Shown piece after piece: positions 13,821-14,755 of a stretch of 14,755 bases of DNA. Both the position numbers and the translations under genes were made by a program. The stretch covers positions 1-14,755 of the forward strand of contig CAUAJB010000055.1 in assembly GCA_958429225.1 (NCBI GenBank). Reading direction: 5' to 3'. The stretch's first letter is position 1. Every line of letters starts with the position of its first letter. The notes beneath the pieces are model-generated. The model was not told the DNA's origin. It was given only the letters and a program-made list of their open reading frames with translations, and did no database searches. The DNA comes from an uncultured Collinsella sp. (lineage in GTDB: Bacteria > Actinomycetota > Coriobacteriia > Coriobacteriales > Coriobacteriaceae).

Positions 13821-13871
13821 GGCTAGTCGTGGGGGACGTTCTTAAACGACTAGTCAAACAAGAACGTCCCC
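13821..13871. other. Two interleaved stems, possible pseudoknot
   Basis: Stem A pairs CTAGTCGT (13823-13830) with ACGACTAG (13846-13853), extendable by a G-T and a G-C pair. Stem B pairs GGGGACGTTCTT (13832-13843) with AAGAACGTCCCC (13860-13871). The left arm of B lies in the loop of A, and the right arm of A lies in the loop of B. This is the topology of an H-type pseudoknot, or of two mutually exclusive hairpins. Confidence 0.6.
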
Positions 13872-13883
13872 AACGATTACCCC

Positions 13884-13937
13884 AAGGAATGTCCCAGACT
13901 GCCGGCAGAAAAGGAACGTCCCTAACTGCCGCATCAA
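13884..13937. repeat. Degenerate 27-bp tandem repeat, two units
   Basis: Units 13884-13910 and 13911-13937 agree at about 20 of 27 positions, sharing AAGGAA, GTCCC and ACTGCCG in the same spacing. The right arm of the interleaved-stem structure just upstream, AAGAACGTCCCC (13860-13871), looks like a partial third unit. Confidence 0.55.
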
Positions 13938-13941
13938 ACGA

Positions 13942-13970
13942 AAGGGCGCTGACCTTCTGGTCGCGCCCTT
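13942..13970 (-). terminator. Terminator of the DAHP synthase gene
   Basis: AAGGGCGC (13942-13949) and GACC (13951-13954) pair with GGTC (13959-13962) and GCGCCCTT (13963-13970), with a 4-base loop and one bulged base. On the minus strand the stem is followed by TCGTTTG, a modest T-rich tail, consistent with ending transcription of the minus-strand gene whose stop is at 14046. Confidence 0.65.
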
Positions 13971-14018
13971 GAAGTTGAACGTCAGATTGTCCAAATGCGC
14001 CCTGCGCAGCGTCGAGCC

Positions 14019-14046
14019 GTTACGCGGTTTGGTAAAACCGCGTAAC
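14019..14046. other. Perfect 12-bp hairpin at the DAHP synthase stop codon
   Basis: GTTACGCGGTTT (14019-14030) pairs perfectly with AAACCGCGTAAC (14035-14046) over a 4-base loop. The last paired base belongs to the TAG stop of the minus-strand gene. With the hairpin at 13942-13970 it forms a double 3'-end structure, perhaps protecting the mRNA end. Confidence 0.6.
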
Positions 14047-14755
14047 TAAACCCGCTCCGCGATTTCGTGGATGAGGTAGTCGGTCTTTTCCCAGCCCAGG
14101 CACGGGTCGGTGATCGACTTGCCAAAGACACCGCCGTCGACCGGCTGGTTGCCGTCTTCCAGGTAGGACTCGATCATAAAGCCCTTGACCAGCTTGGAGA
14201 TGGACTCGTTGCGGCGGCAGCTGTCGAGCACTTCCTTGCAAATGCGATACTGCTCCAGCGGACGCTTACCCGAGTTGTCATGGTTGCAGTCGATGACCGC
14301 CGCCGGGTTGGCATAGCCGACGTGCTCGGTGTAGCGCTCGGCCAGGCGCTCCAGGTGCTCGTAGTGGTAGTTGGGGTAGGTGCGCCCATCGAGACCGATG
14401 TAGCCACGCATAACGGCGTGCGCGAGCGGATTGCCGTCGCACTCGACCTCCCAGTTGCGGAAGATGAAGCTCTGGTGCGCCTGCGCGGCGTAAATGGAGT
14501 TGAGCATAACGGTGGTAGAGCCGGCAGTGGGATTCTTCATGCCGACGGGTACCGAAATGCCGCTCGACACCAGGCGATGCTCCTGGTTCTCGACCGAGCG
14601 TGCGCCCACGGCAACATAGCTCAGCAGGTCAACGAGGTATTGGTAGTTGGACGGATAGAGCATCTCGTCGGCGGTGAAGAAGCCCGTCTCCTCAATAACG
14701 CGCAGGTGCATGTGGCGGATGGCCTTGACACCCTCGAGCAGGTCGTCGGGAGCCT
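14046..14755 (-). CDS. Class I DAHP synthase (3-deoxy-7-phosphoheptulonate synthase), N-terminus beyond the window
   Basis: Condenses phosphoenolpyruvate with erythrose-4-phosphate in the first step of the shikimate pathway. The frame stays open to the right edge, so about 235 C-terminal residues are present and the start is missing. AroF/G/H-type landmarks are clear: YVAVGARSVENQEHRLVSSG, then SVPVGMKNPTAGST, then NPAAVIDCNHDNSGKRP with a metal-ligand His. MIESYLEDGNQ with a Glu ligand and ITDPCLGWEKTDYLIHEIAE with an Asp ligand complete the site. This is the alpha-type enzyme related to E. coli AroG, not the short beta-type with ACT or chorismate mutase. Which aromatic amino acid inhibits it cannot be told without the N-terminus. 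Two hairpins follow the stop. The internal ATG at 14711 is not the true start because the family sequence (DDLLEGVKAIRHMHLRVIEE) continues upstream. Confidence 0.94.
   Translation of the reverse strand, partial: APDDLLEGVKAIRHMHLRVIEETGFFTADEMLYPSNYQYLVDLLSYVAVGARSVENQEHRLVSSGISVPVGMKNPTAGSTTVMLNSIYAAQAHQSFIFRNWEVECDGNPLAHAVMRGYIGLDGRTYPNYHYEHLERLAERYTEHVGYANPAAVIDCNHDNSGKRPLEQYRICKEVLDSCRRNESISKLVKGFMIESYLEDGNQPVDGGVFGKSITDPCLGWEKTDYLIHEIAERV

Larger units (their letters stand above)
13320..14045. other. 726-bp repeat- and hairpin-rich non-coding stretch
   Basis: No convincing gene. In order it holds the ABC terminator, a long inverted-repeat element (13420-13540), a second GC-rich hairpin (13557-13592), a GGGACAGG-loop hairpin (13614-13649), interleaved stems (13821-13871), a 27-bp tandem repeat (13884-13937), the minus-strand terminator (13942-13970) and a hairpin touching the DAHP synthase stop (14019-14046). 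Frames of 95 residues (plus) and 67 residues (minus) overlap around 13654-13972. Neither has a recognisable domain or a good ribosome site, and the plus frame runs through the repeats. Confidence 0.6.

Noticed and set aside
13884..13937. CRISPR-like array
   Set aside because: Only two degenerate contiguous units without spacers; it is a tandem repeat.
13654..13972. Overlapping 95-residue plus and 67-residue minus frames
   Set aside because: No domain, weak start signals, and the plus frame passes through the stems and tandem repeats. A peptide starting near 13730 cannot be excluded.

Overview
The window is high-GC, gene-dense bacterial chromosome. The protein set looks like a Gram-positive gut actinobacterium of the Coriobacteriia, most like Collinsella. 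It has clostridial-style galactokinase, FprA flavodiiron protein, BceAB-type exporter, class II aldolase and many strong GC-rich hairpins between genes. The lineage is inferred from remembered family resemblance, not from a search. No rRNA, tRNA, CRISPR array, integrase or transposase was seen.

Layout. (1) 1-3374 is a galactose block. galK (cut by the left edge) and galM lie on the minus strand, and a LacI-type regulator diverges on the plus strand. Near-identical 18-bp imperfect palindromes lie ahead of all three genes, so this reads as a small self-regulated regulon. (2) 3504-4664 is an FprA-type flavodiiron protein with all metal ligands and its own terminator. (3) 4730-6725 is a DeoR-family repressor divergent from a class II aldolase. 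The aldolase's active-site numbering matches the GatY/KbaY type, so fructose- and tagatose-bisphosphate are both possible substrates. (4) 6726-7060 is non-coding and holds a 151-bp nested inverted repeat with 37-bp perfect outer arms. (5) 7061-8679 holds an AraC-type regulator followed by a HAD phosphatase, both on the minus strand. (6) 8680-9168 has at most one small ORF. (7) 9169-10158 encodes a NUDIX hydrolase fused through a basic linker to a Vsr-type endonuclease. (8) 10307-13319 is a BceAB-like ABC exporter with overlapping genes and a strong terminator. (9) 13320-14045 is a 726-bp repeat- and hairpin-rich non-coding stretch. (10) 14046-14755 is the C-terminal part of a class I DAHP synthase on the minus strand.

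The gal block would bring galactose into metabolism by mutarotation and phosphorylation. The downstream aldolase may take part in sugar-phosphate cleavage. The flavodiiron protein would detoxify oxygen or NO in an anaerobe. The exporter probably handles cell-wall-active peptides. The most unusual items are the NUDIX-Vsr fusion, the operator triplet, and the repeat-rich intergenic regions at 6750-6900 and 13420-13970, the latter including two interleaved stems that could form a pseudoknot.
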